This document shows, piece after piece, positions 6,704 to 12,500 of a DNA stretch of 12,500 nucleotides. The position numbers and the translations under genes were made by a program. The notes beneath the pieces are model-generated. The model was not told the DNA's origin. It saw only the letters and a list, made by a program, of their open reading frames with translations, and ran no database searches. Source of the DNA: Candidatus Roizmanbacteria bacterium CG11_big_fil_rev_8_21_14_0_20_36_8. GTDB lineage: Bacteria > Patescibacteriota > Microgenomatia > UBA1406 > GWC2-37-13. How positions within the stretch are numbered: the first letter of the stretch is position 1; each line of letters opens with the position of its first letter. The stretch lies in assembly GCA_002796045.1 (NCBI GenBank), contig PCVM01000041.1, positions 1 to 12,500 of the forward strand, given 5' to 3'.

Positions 6704-7522
6704 TCATACTACCTGTGCTTTTCCACGAGAATTGATAATCTTCATCTTCCGCGCACCTCCCCAAACAAAGTCAAAAAGCTCCTTTTGCATTGTAGCAAGG
6801 TTCTTATTGTATATTTCAACACAAAAAATATCATTATTTTCGAAGCTATACATCGCATAGACATCGTTGTATATCATCACTTCAAATCGAAACTTCATTT
6901 TATTTGGATTAATATATCTCACTTCCCAATGGTTCAATACTTTTTCATACACATCTGTATACTCTTTGATGCTTTTTGAGTTAGTAAGCTGTTTTGTGAA
7001 TATGTTATTTTCGACCAATTTCTGACGCATCTTTTCGGATGTGTCATGATCAAGAAATGCATCCATGGTATCTGAAACTTCGTAGATACAAAGCATCCCA
7101 TGAGCTTTGGTCGAGTTATACGTGACCTGCTCAAGACCTTTTTTTCCACGATAATACAATACCTCAGATGTATTGTTTTGTGAGATCCCCAATGAGCTGA
7201 TATATGACAAAATGCCAGGTAATTTTTCCTTCATCTCCTCTGATTTTTGTTCAATGTCAGTGATCACTGTTGACAGATCCGAAGGTCGCTGTACACCAAA
7301 TCTCAATCCTCGATCCTCAAGTTTGTGCTTGATAATGCCTTTTTCATAAAGCTCATCCAAAATCCGATACACCTTGGTTCGACCGATATGGAGTATCTTA
7401 CTTAGCGTAAGTGCGGAAGAATATCCATGTTCACACAAATACAAATACACACGGGATTCATCGACGCTCAAACCAAACAGTTCTAAGTCGGTGACGATTG
7501 TGTCTCTTTTTTTGGACAACAT
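6704..7522 (-). CDS. TrmB-family transcriptional regulator
   Basis: The 272-residue protein has a TrmB-type winged helix at about residues 12-80: LELFGLSVDESRVYLYL, then SALTLSKILHIGRTKVYRILDEL (recognition helix) and a wing with GIIKHK...GLRFGVQRP. A predicted coiled-coil helix (85-108) precedes the C-terminal effector-binding domain (115-265), with conserved-looking YYRGKKGLEQV, WEVRYI and FCVEIYNKNLATMQ. TrmB proteins in archaea and some bacteria sense sugars or other small molecules and control nearby transport genes. This one is divergent from the EamA transporter with 38 bp between the two likely start codons, so control of that transporter is the natural inference. The related C-terminal domain recurs alone at 10952-11443. 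The ligand is unknown. Confidence 0.85.
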   Translation of the reverse strand: MLSKKRDTIVTDLELFGLSVDESRVYLYLCEHGYSSALTLSKILHIGRTKVYRILDELYEKGIIKHKLEDRGLRFGVQRPSDLSTVITDIEQKSEEMKEKLPGILSYISSLGISQNNTSEVLYYRGKKGLEQVTYNSTKAHGMLCIYEVSDTMDAFLDHDTSEKMRQKLVENNIFTKQLTNSKSIKEYTDVYEKVLNHWEVRYINPNKMKFRFEVMIYNDVYAMYSFENNDIFCVEIYNKNLATMQKELFDFVWGGARKMKIINSRGKAQVV

Positions 7523-7549
7523 AATGAAATATGAATAATTAAATTGTAC

Positions 7550-7571
7550 TATTGTTCTATATGAAACAATA
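7550..7571. promoter_or_regulatory. Inverted repeat over the EamA start, possible operator
   Basis: Perfect 7-bp arms TATTGTT (7550-7556) and AACAATA (7565-7571) flank an 8-bp spacer. It covers the likely transporter ATG (7561) and lies 28 bp upstream of the divergent TrmB-type gene, where such a regulator would be expected to bind. Chance occurrence in AT-rich DNA is possible. Confidence 0.35.
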
Positions 7572-8472
7572 TATGTCCATTATATCAAACAGGTCATTGC
7601 AAGGAATCCTCTGGATTACCTTATCGGCAGTTTGTTTTGGCTCATATGGCATCTGGTCAAAACTCATGGCTGGATCATTTGGAGAATTCTCCCAAGGATG
7701 GATTCGAGGATTATTGATACTATCCATTCTGCTCCCCATCGGTATTCGAAATCATAGTTACAGTAGAATTCACCGGAAAGACGTTTGGTGGTTTGTGCTT
7801 GTTTCACTCGGCGCGATGAATCAAGCCCCCTATTTTTATGCATTTAGCAATCTCACCATTGGAACGGCAACTCTCCTTTTTTATGCTTCGCTCACGGTTG
7901 GTGGCTACATCATTGGAAAGCTTGTATTTTATGAAAAAATGACGTGGCAAAAAATTACGGCTTTTTTACTTGCTCTTTCTGGGATGTATATTCTATTTGA
8001 GTTTTCATTGGGTACCAGTCAATATGTTGCGGGTCTTGCAGGTGTGGTCGCCGGCCTTATGGGTGGTATTGAGGTGACCTGTACCAAAAAAGTATCTGAT
8101 CGATATTCAAATATTCAAATTCTTACTGTGCTTTTTGTTGTGATGTTTCTCGGAAATATTCCGATTGCCTTGTTTCGTCATGAATCCATTCCGACACTTG
8201 CACTAAATATACCTTGGCTTGCACAATTTGGATATACGATAGCTATGCTTGGCGCAATGTACTGTGTCGTCAAAGGATTTCAGTATCTTGAAGCAAGCAT
8301 TGGGAGTTTGATCGGGCTGAGTGAAATACTCTTTGCCGCATTGTTTGGTATTTCGTTATTTGGAGAATCGATTACAATCTCACTTATTGTCGGTGGGAGT
8401 ATTATTCTTTTTGCAGGAGCAATTCCTTTGATATATAGATCCAAAAAGGATTTTAAAATGAATGACACCTGA
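7561..8472 (+). CDS. EamA/DMT-superfamily membrane transporter
   Basis: The protein is about 303 residues with ten predicted membrane helices in two EamA-like halves, e.g. GILWITLSAVCFGSYGIWSK near the N-terminus and ASIGSLIGLSEILFAALFGISLFGES in the second half, the latter matching the usual DMT end-of-repeat pattern (helix with Glu, then LFGE). Family members export amino acids, nucleosides or other metabolites; the substrate is not readable here. I place the start at ATG 7561; a TTG at 7552 is an in-frame alternative, and an ATG at 7573 a shorter one. There is no Shine-Dalgarno site. The gene ends 20 bp before the convergent MFS pseudogene. Confidence 0.87.
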   Translation: MKQYMSIISNRSLQGILWITLSAVCFGSYGIWSKLMAGSFGEFSQGWIRGLLILSILLPIGIRNHSYSRIHRKDVWWFVLVSLGAMNQAPYFYAFSNLTIGTATLLFYASLTVGGYIIGKLVFYEKMTWQKITAFLLALSGMYILFEFSLGTSQYVAGLAGVVAGLMGGIEVTCTKKVSDRYSNIQILTVLFVVMFLGNIPIALFRHESIPTLALNIPWLAQFGYTIAMLGAMYCVVKGFQYLEASIGSLIGLSEILFAALFGISLFGESITISLIVGGSIILFAGAIPLIYRSKKDFKMNDT

Positions 8473-8492
8473 TCTATTTGAGAAGGAAGTCC

Positions 8493-9689
8493 TTATCCTC
8501 GAACTGTAGAACTTCCGTGGTTTTCAGATGATACTCTTGCGAAAATCCCTGAATGAAATGTACCTTGATATCCATACTCTATTTGAGGCATTTCAACATC
8601 ATCACCGAAAGCAATTTCTTTTCCGCCTGGTCCAATGTTTGTAGAACCATCAGAACCTACAGATTCTGGTACAGTATTTGGTATTCTTTCCATAAGAAAA
8701 CCTAGTATACAAGGGACATTCTCCGATTGCAAGCTTTGCTTGCAAAATTCATGTAATGTGGTTTGATATATTCTGAGGCTTTTTCTCTCTTTGAAGAGAA
8801 AAAAAATTAAACTAATGATCGATACCACAACGATGCTTGTTCCCGTAAAAAATACCGTGCTAAAAATCCCAGATGTATTTGTAAGATGTCCGTACCAAAG
8901 AAATAGCACAAGCCCCCATCCACCGGTCAAAAAACTATTTATTGACAAAACCGTGGCTCGTTCATGAGATGCAATTTGTAACTGAATTTTATTTATCAGC
9001 CGGATCTCAAATATCGTTAGAAGCATCGCTGCGAAATATAATCCAAGAAGAGATATCGGATTTTTTCCAAGCGCTAGAAGTAGAATAAAAAATCCTGCAG
9101 TCAAAGAAAGAAGAACCTCCCAGTTTCTTGCATACTTTGAGATGTACCCAACCAAAACACTTCCCAGAATCACAAAGACAAAGTTAACGCCATGCATAAA
9201 TCCAATCATCCCTTCGGAAAATCCAAGATCGTGAAATAAAAAAGGGTAGAATTCCTCGAGCGACCTATACATTCCCATTATTAGCACCAACAAAATAATG
9301 AGTTTTGCATGATATGGATTTTTTCTAGCATTTTGAAAAACAACATGTAAAAAAGCAAGGTAATTTTTCTCCTCAGTAGACTGCACAATTTGAACTGGCT
9401 AAATTGAAAGCATGATGGTAAAAGCGATCGATATTGAGATAATACTTGCAATAAAGACATACACATAAGAAATTTCTGCAACAAATCCACCCACAAAAAG
9501 CGCGATCGCTATACCACTCACTGATGCTGTGATCATCCATCCCTGAACTTTTTCATCGTCCAATTCACGTCCGTACGCTTTTAATTCATCGTACACAAAT
9601 GCAAGAAATGCTTTTTGATGAAATATGGAATAAGGCAAAAAAGATGAAAAAGCAATTGTCAAACATTTCTCTTCTTTTTGTTTGGACAC
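8493..9689 (-). pseudogene. Decayed tandem copy of MFS transporter (N-terminal loss plus internal amber)
   Basis: From FVYDELKAYGREL onward the reading frame is clearly a paralogue of the intact MFS gene next door (FIYDELKTYGRES), sharing GGFVAEISY, VQSTEEKNY, EEFYPFLF, FEIRL and SHERAT. Two lesions are visible. The first roughly 105 residues (helices 1-4 and motif A) are missing and replaced by about 22 unrelated codons. A TAG at 9401-9399 also interrupts the frame exactly where the paralogue has Lys in LSVKPVQ, with the same frame continuing afterwards. The 3' end runs about 100 codons beyond the paralogue's C-terminus in non-membrane sequence with a palindrome, so the end is probably read-through. 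The pieces could be expressed as fragments, but a working transporter is unlikely. Confidence 0.85.
8727..8745. repeat. Perfect 8-bp-arm palindrome in the pseudogene tail
   Basis: Arms TTGCAAGC (8727-8734) and GCTTGCAA (8738-8745) surround TTT. It lies just beyond where the homologous MFS protein ends, so it may be the old 3' hairpin of the gene before the frame ran on. There is no U-run behind it on the minus strand, so it is not a standard terminator. Confidence 0.4.
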
Positions 9690-9714
9690 ATGACGCGAGG
9701 TATATAAAAAATAA

Positions 9715-10884
9715 TTACCCTCTCCTCCAAAAGATCACCACCCCATAGAGTGAAATTGCCATGATACTTACTCCAGTGATAAATATCATGGCAAAACTCC
9801 CATACGTACGAATTATTAGGCCAAATACCATAAATAGAATCAACTGCATTCCCCCACTCAAAAAGCTACTTATTGACAGCATTGTCGCTCTTTCATGCGA
9901 CTCAATTTCCTTTTGAATTTTATTTGTTAACCTGATCTCAAAAATGGTGATAAGAAACGCGGCGATAAATAATCCAATCAAAAAAAATGGCGTTTTAAAT
10001 ACGGTGATGAGAAGAATTGAAAAGCTAGCAATGAGGGACAAAATAATCTCCCAATTTCCTTTTTTTGCGGTAAGATATCCGACCGCAATCCCGCCAAAAA
10101 GGACAAATATGTAATTTACTCCAAAAAGAAATCCTACCATTCCTTCGGCAAATCCCAGCTCACCAAAAAGAAAGGGGTAAAATTCGACAGCTGCCGTAAA
10201 AATACTAGATACGAAAACCAGCATAAAGATAATCTCTCCTAAAAATATATTTTTCCGTGCATTTATCAAGACAAGCTTCAAAAATTTGAAGTAATTTTTC
10301 TCTTCGGTTGATTGTACCTTTTGAACTGGCTTTACTGAAAGAAGGACAATAAAGGCAATAATCGTCGTGATCATACTTGCTGCAAAAACATAATAGTATG
10401 AAATCTCAGCAACGAAGCCACCAACAAATAGAGCTATGACGATCCCGCTCAAACTAGCCGAAATCATATATCCTTGAATTTTTTCATAATCAGATTCACG
10501 TCCGTATGTTTTTAGCTCATCGTAGATAAATGCTGAAAAAGTACCACTATATAGCGCTCCTGAGATGCTCCAACAGGTGAAGCCTATCGCAAAATACCAA
10601 AATGGTCCAAAAAGAATTCCTGATCCCGCCCCCGTCCAAACAATAAATCCAATCAATTTAAAAACACGCCCTATCAAAACTAAGTTGCGCCTTGAGTATT
10701 TGTCAGCGAGAATCCCGCTTGGAATTTCAAGAACCAACTTTGTCCCTGCCCAAATCGAAAGAAGCATTGAGATCGCAAGCGCATCAAGTCCATGTTTTTG
10801 AAATAGTAAAACATATACTGGATACAGCAGCACCAGGTCGTTAAAAAAGTTGAAGAGTAAGAGTTTGGCAATAAGTTTTTTCAT
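9715..10884 (-). CDS. MFS transporter
   Basis: The 389-residue major facilitator protein has about 11-12 hydrophobic helices and the cytoplasmic loop 2-3 motif A at 57-67 (GILADKYSRRN), preceded by VLEIPS. Other group landmarks are FIYDELK near 122, GGFVAEISYYY, and FEIRLTNKIQ near the C-terminal half. Length is typical for a 12-helix MFS pump. Its substrate is unknown; the LEIPSG-LADKYSRR text is common in drug- or metabolite-efflux-like branches. It lies 67 bp downstream of the TrmB-like effector gene in the same direction, with a strong hairpin in between, and 25 bp upstream of its own decayed copy. The ATG at 10884 has no Shine-Dalgarno site. Confidence 0.9.
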   Translation of the reverse strand: MKKLIAKLLLFNFFNDLVLLYPVYVLLFQKHGLDALAISMLLSIWAGTKLVLEIPSGILADKYSRRNLVLIGRVFKLIGFIVWTGAGSGILFGPFWYFAIGFTCWSISGALYSGTFSAFIYDELKTYGRESDYEKIQGYMISASLSGIVIALFVGGFVAEISYYYVFAASMITTIIAFIVLLSVKPVQKVQSTEEKNYFKFLKLVLINARKNIFLGEIIFMLVFVSSIFTAAVEFYPFLFGELGFAEGMVGFLFGVNYIFVLFGGIAVGYLTAKKGNWEIILSLIASFSILLITVFKTPFFLIGLFIAAFLITIFEIRLTNKIQKEIESHERATMLSISSFLSGGMQLILFMVFGLIIRTYGSFAMIFITGVSIMAISLYGVVIFWRRG

Positions 10885-10906
10885 GATATTTTTTGAGAAC
10901 TAATTT

Positions 10907-10935
10907 GGGGATTATCCCGAAACGGGATAATCCCC
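10907..10935. promoter_or_regulatory. Perfect 13-bp-stem hairpin between effector-domain gene and MFS gene
   Basis: Arms GGGGATTATCCCG (10907-10919) and CGGGATAATCCCC (10923-10935) pair perfectly around AAA. It starts 16 bp after the TrmB-like stop and ends 22 bp before the MFS ATG. On the minus strand it is followed by AAATTAGTT, not a U-run, so a normal intrinsic terminator is doubtful. An operator palindrome, an attenuator or an mRNA-processing hairpin are alternatives. Confidence 0.6.
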
Positions 10936-10951
10936 TATTTGAGTGTCCATT

Positions 10952-11443
10952 TTAATATATCTTTGGCTCTTTTGTGGGCAGGTGACTTCGTCTCGTATGA
11001 GCAACAAGTTTCTCCTTACTTACCGGTTTTGCCATGTTCCAAAACGTTTCAAAAAATAGCCGTTGCATGTCAGCAACTTGTTGATTGTAAATTTCCACAC
11101 CAAATATTTCATCATTCCACCAGTTATAAATTGAGACTACATTGTCATAAATCGTCATACCGTGCGTCAATGGAAAATCATCATATTTTAAATAGCGAAC
11201 ATTCATTCCTTCATACGGAACACTTACAGAATCTGTTTCAATAAAATCCTTATCAAATAAGTCCGTTCTCAATTCCCTAGCAGTCAATTCTCTTTCATTC
11301 ATTTGCTCTACCCACGTCTGAAAAAAATTCTGACCTACTGCAATATTAAATTCTTTATATACAAATACACACGAATCTGTTTTTGCTGACAGTTCATTCC
11401 ACAACATTTGACGAATGCCATCCTTCCCTCGATAAAACTGCAC
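10952..11443 (-). CDS. Stand-alone TrmB-like effector domain, lacking the HTH
   Basis: The 163-residue product matches only the C-terminal half of the TrmB-type regulator at 6704-7522: FYRGKDGIRQM against YYRGKKGLEQV, VRYL against VRYI, and EIFGVEIYNQQVADMQ against DIFCVEIYNKNLATMQ. The winged helix and coiled coil are absent. In-frame upstream codons give KPSTTQ, as in the linker of such proteins, then a stop about 36 nt before the GTG at 11443. A strong promoter lies just upstream, so it is probably transcribed. It may be a remnant of a full regulator, or a real ligand-binding partner that acts with another DNA-binding protein. The gene is followed by the MFS transporter, the usual kind of TrmB target. 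Confidence 0.75.
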   Translation of the reverse strand: MQFYRGKDGIRQMLWNELSAKTDSCVFVYKEFNIAVGQNFFQTWVEQMNERELTARELRTDLFDKDFIETDSVSVPYEGMNVRYLKYDDFPLTHGMTIYDNVVSIYNWWNDEIFGVEIYNQQVADMQRLFFETFWNMAKPVSKEKLVAHTRRSHLPTKEPKIY

Positions 11444-11459
11444 TTGAGTCGTACTGGGT

Positions 11460-11486
11460 TTGAGAATATTACTTACTGATTATAAC
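11460..11486 (+). promoter_or_regulatory. Possible plus-strand promoter of the PNPOx-like gene
   Basis: TTGAGA (11460-11465) and TATAAC (11481-11486) are 15 bp apart, slightly short. The predicted start near 11493 lies 20 nt before the ATG at 11515. The -10 box overlaps the opposite-strand -10 of the effector gene. Confidence 0.4.
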
Positions 11487-11506
11487 ATACGCTATTCTTC
11501 AGTCAA
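11479..11506 (-). promoter_or_regulatory. Strong extended -10 promoter of the TrmB-like effector gene
   Basis: On the minus strand, TTGACT (11506-11501), a 16-bp spacer, then TATAAT (11484-11479) with TGT immediately before it. Transcription would start near 11472, about 29 nt before the GTG. Among the strongest sigma70-type matches in the window. Confidence 0.65.
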
Positions 11507-11514
11507 ATAAATAT

Positions 11515-11913
11515 ATGACGCTTGCGACAGCAAGTTCCTCGGGCACCCCATGGGCGTCTCCCGTCTATTATTGTATGGATGAAAACAACAATTTCTATTT
11601 TGCATCAAGCCCCAAATCTCGACACATGAAAAATATAGAGAGCAATAACGCTGCCTCTTTTGCAATTTTTGACTCAACTGCTCCTGAGGGAAAAGGGTGT
11701 GGCGTTCAAGGAATGGGAACTGTAAAAAAATTGAATAATCTTGAACTTTTAATAGGAATGAAATACTACATCTCTACATTTTTGAAGATGAAACCATCAA
11801 TGTACAAAGAGAAAGGATTTTACAGACTTTATAAATTAACGCCCGTAAAATTTTATGTGACTGATAATGACTCTGATGTTGATAAAAGAATTCAGGTGAA
11901 GCTAAATGCTTAA
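11515..11913 (+). CDS. PNPOx-like split-barrel flavin-binding protein
   Basis: The 132-residue protein has the split beta-barrel of the pyridoxamine-5'-phosphate oxidase-like superfamily: first strand MTLATASSSGTPWASPVYY, second strand region FYFASSPKSRHMKNIESN, then AASFAIFD and a GVQGMGTVKKL strand. Such small proteins bind FMN or F420, or in some cases haem, and many have no known substrate. The usual N-terminal helix is missing when translation starts at the ATG. The codons just upstream (AILQSNKY) do resemble that helix but contain no ATG, GTG or TTG before the in-frame stop, so the start is uncertain. It is divergent from the TrmB-like effector gene. Confidence 0.78.
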   Translation: MTLATASSSGTPWASPVYYCMDENNNFYFASSPKSRHMKNIESNNAASFAIFDSTAPEGKGCGVQGMGTVKKLNNLELLIGMKYYISTFLKMKPSMYKEKGFYRLYKLTPVKFYVTDNDSDVDKRIQVKLNA

Positions 11914-11937
11914 TAATATTCTTGAAGTTATGTTTGC

Positions 11938-11966
11938 TTGAATTTGAACCTATATTATAGGATAAT
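11938..11966 (+). promoter_or_regulatory. Leaderless-type promoter of the last gene
   Basis: TTGAAT (11938-11943), 17-bp spacer, then GATAAT (11961-11966). Five bases separate the -10 box from the ATG at 11972, so the message should begin at or next to the start codon. Confidence 0.55.
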
Positions 11967-11971
11967 ACGTA

Positions 11972-12500
11972 ATGTCAATTGAATGTTTTTCTGAAGCTGA
12001 AATGCAACTTGGCGGAATGATGTGGTCCGATTTGGAAGCACTTCGTATAACTTCAGGCCCGTATGAATTTTTAAATAATCAAGCTAATTCTACCCGTCCT
12101 AGGGCTAAAAAGCGAAATCGTCCGGTAGGATATGTGTATGCTCTTGAGCAAAGAGCCCTGAGCACTTATGGCTCACACGATGAAAAACGTAGAACCATGC
12201 AACGATTATCAATGAGCAGAAAAAATCATCCTCCTAGTGTGCTGAGGAGACTCGATGCTTATGGGTTAGTCGATGATACCCGAATTGAAAGTGAAGTACA
12301 TTCAGGTTTCAACCTCATTAAGCTCCCACCGAATATATTGGATGTATTTCATCCTAAAACAGGGAAAGAAACACTAAATGACCATGTATTTGAAGGTCTT
12401 TGTGGAAATCCAAACCTAATTCACGCTCTTGCAAGCAGCTTAGGAATAAATATAAGTGGTATGCCCATGTATTTTAGTTCGCTACAAGGTGATGCAGTCG
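11972..12500 (+). CDS. Unrecognised protein, 3' end outside window
   Basis: The frame is open for 176 codons from the ATG to the window edge with no stop. I do not recognise the family. Seen in it: an N-terminal acidic helix-like stretch MSIECFSEAEMQLGG, a basic segment around residues 45-55 (RPRAKKRNRPVGY), a charged helical part with DEKRRTMQRLSMSRK, then LRRLDAYGLVDDTRIESE, which reads like a helical DNA- or RNA-binding module, and a more hydrophobic end. No signal peptide or membrane segment is visible in the part present. A promoter is positioned for leaderless transcription, which supports it being a real gene. Confidence 0.65.
   Translation, partial: MSIECFSEAEMQLGGMMWSDLEALRITSGPYEFLNNQANSTRPRAKKRNRPVGYVYALEQRALSTYGSHDEKRRTMQRLSMSRKNHPPSVLRRLDAYGLVDDTRIESEVHSGFNLIKLPPNILDVFHPKTGKETLNDHVFEGLCGNPNLIHALASSLGINISGMPMYFSSLQGDAV

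Noticed and set aside
8780..8803. Inverted repeat TTTTTCTCT/AGAGAAAAA as a terminator
   Set aside because: It lies within the last membrane-helix coding region of the MFS pseudogene and is a product of A/T-rich codons. The stem is weak and there is no separate stop nearby.
1..12500. Defence or other multi-gene novel system
   Set aside because: Apart from the PIN/HTH pair and one IS, no nuclease, helicase, reverse transcriptase or phage-like gene cluster is seen. The remaining genes are metabolic, transport or regulatory.

Overview
The window reads as a low-GC bacterial chromosome segment, most likely from the Candidate Phyla Radiation (Patescibacteria) or a similar small-genome lineage. This is inferred from style, not from a marker gene. 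Coding starts lack Shine-Dalgarno sequences, and several genes have sigma70-like promoters whose -10 box sits almost directly against the start codon, which implies leaderless or nearly leaderless mRNAs. The gene set also mixes a class 1B-type PyrD with an archaeal-style PyrK, TrmB-type regulators, a PIN/HTH toxin-antitoxin pair and an ISL3 element. UGA behaves as a stop (for example at the end of pyrD), so the recoded Gracilibacteria/SR1 code does not apply.

Left region (1-2543, minus strand): a compact run reads HTH antitoxin, PIN toxin, pyrD, pyrK, the last continuing past the left edge. Gaps are 11 and 9 nt, with a 4-nt overlap between pyrD and pyrK. PyrD and PyrK together oxidise dihydroorotate to orotate in pyrimidine synthesis. 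The pyrK gene carries an in-frame 120-nt insertion of three G/C-rich imperfect palindromes spaced exactly 30 nt apart, located between its nucleotide-binding part and its [2Fe-2S] cysteine cluster.

Mobile element (2570-3975): a full-length ISL3-family insertion sequence has 45-bp imperfect terminal inverted repeats. Each tip carries an outward-facing TTGACA, and on both sides a -10-like hexamer lies 17 bp further out. One resulting hybrid promoter would drive the antitoxin-toxin-pyrDK run and the other the glutaredoxin-like gene.

Centre (4043-8472): a glutaredoxin-like domain fused to a long Pro/Thr/Gln-rich tail is followed by a PLP-dependent transsulfuration-type enzyme (cystathionine gamma-synthase/lyase or methionine gamma-lyase family), an unrecognised convergent gene, then a divergent pair of a TrmB-type regulator and an EamA (DMT) transporter.

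Right region (8493-11443, minus strand): a TrmB-like effector domain without its DNA-binding half sits upstream of an intact MFS transporter. Next is a second, decayed MFS copy that has lost its N-terminal third and carries an internal amber codon. A 13-bp-stem perfect hairpin separates the effector gene from the intact transporter. This looks like a second regulator-transporter module in decay or remodelling.

Right edge (11515-12500, plus strand): a small flavin split-barrel (PNPOx-like) protein shares a short back-to-back promoter region with the effector gene. It is followed by an unrecognised gene that runs off the window and has a leaderless-type promoter. There are no rRNA or tRNA genes, no CRISPR array and no convincing intrinsic terminator. 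No clearly new multi-gene system is evident. The most notable items are the peptide-encoding palindromic insertion in pyrK, the promoter-bearing IS ends, and the stand-alone TrmB effector domain.
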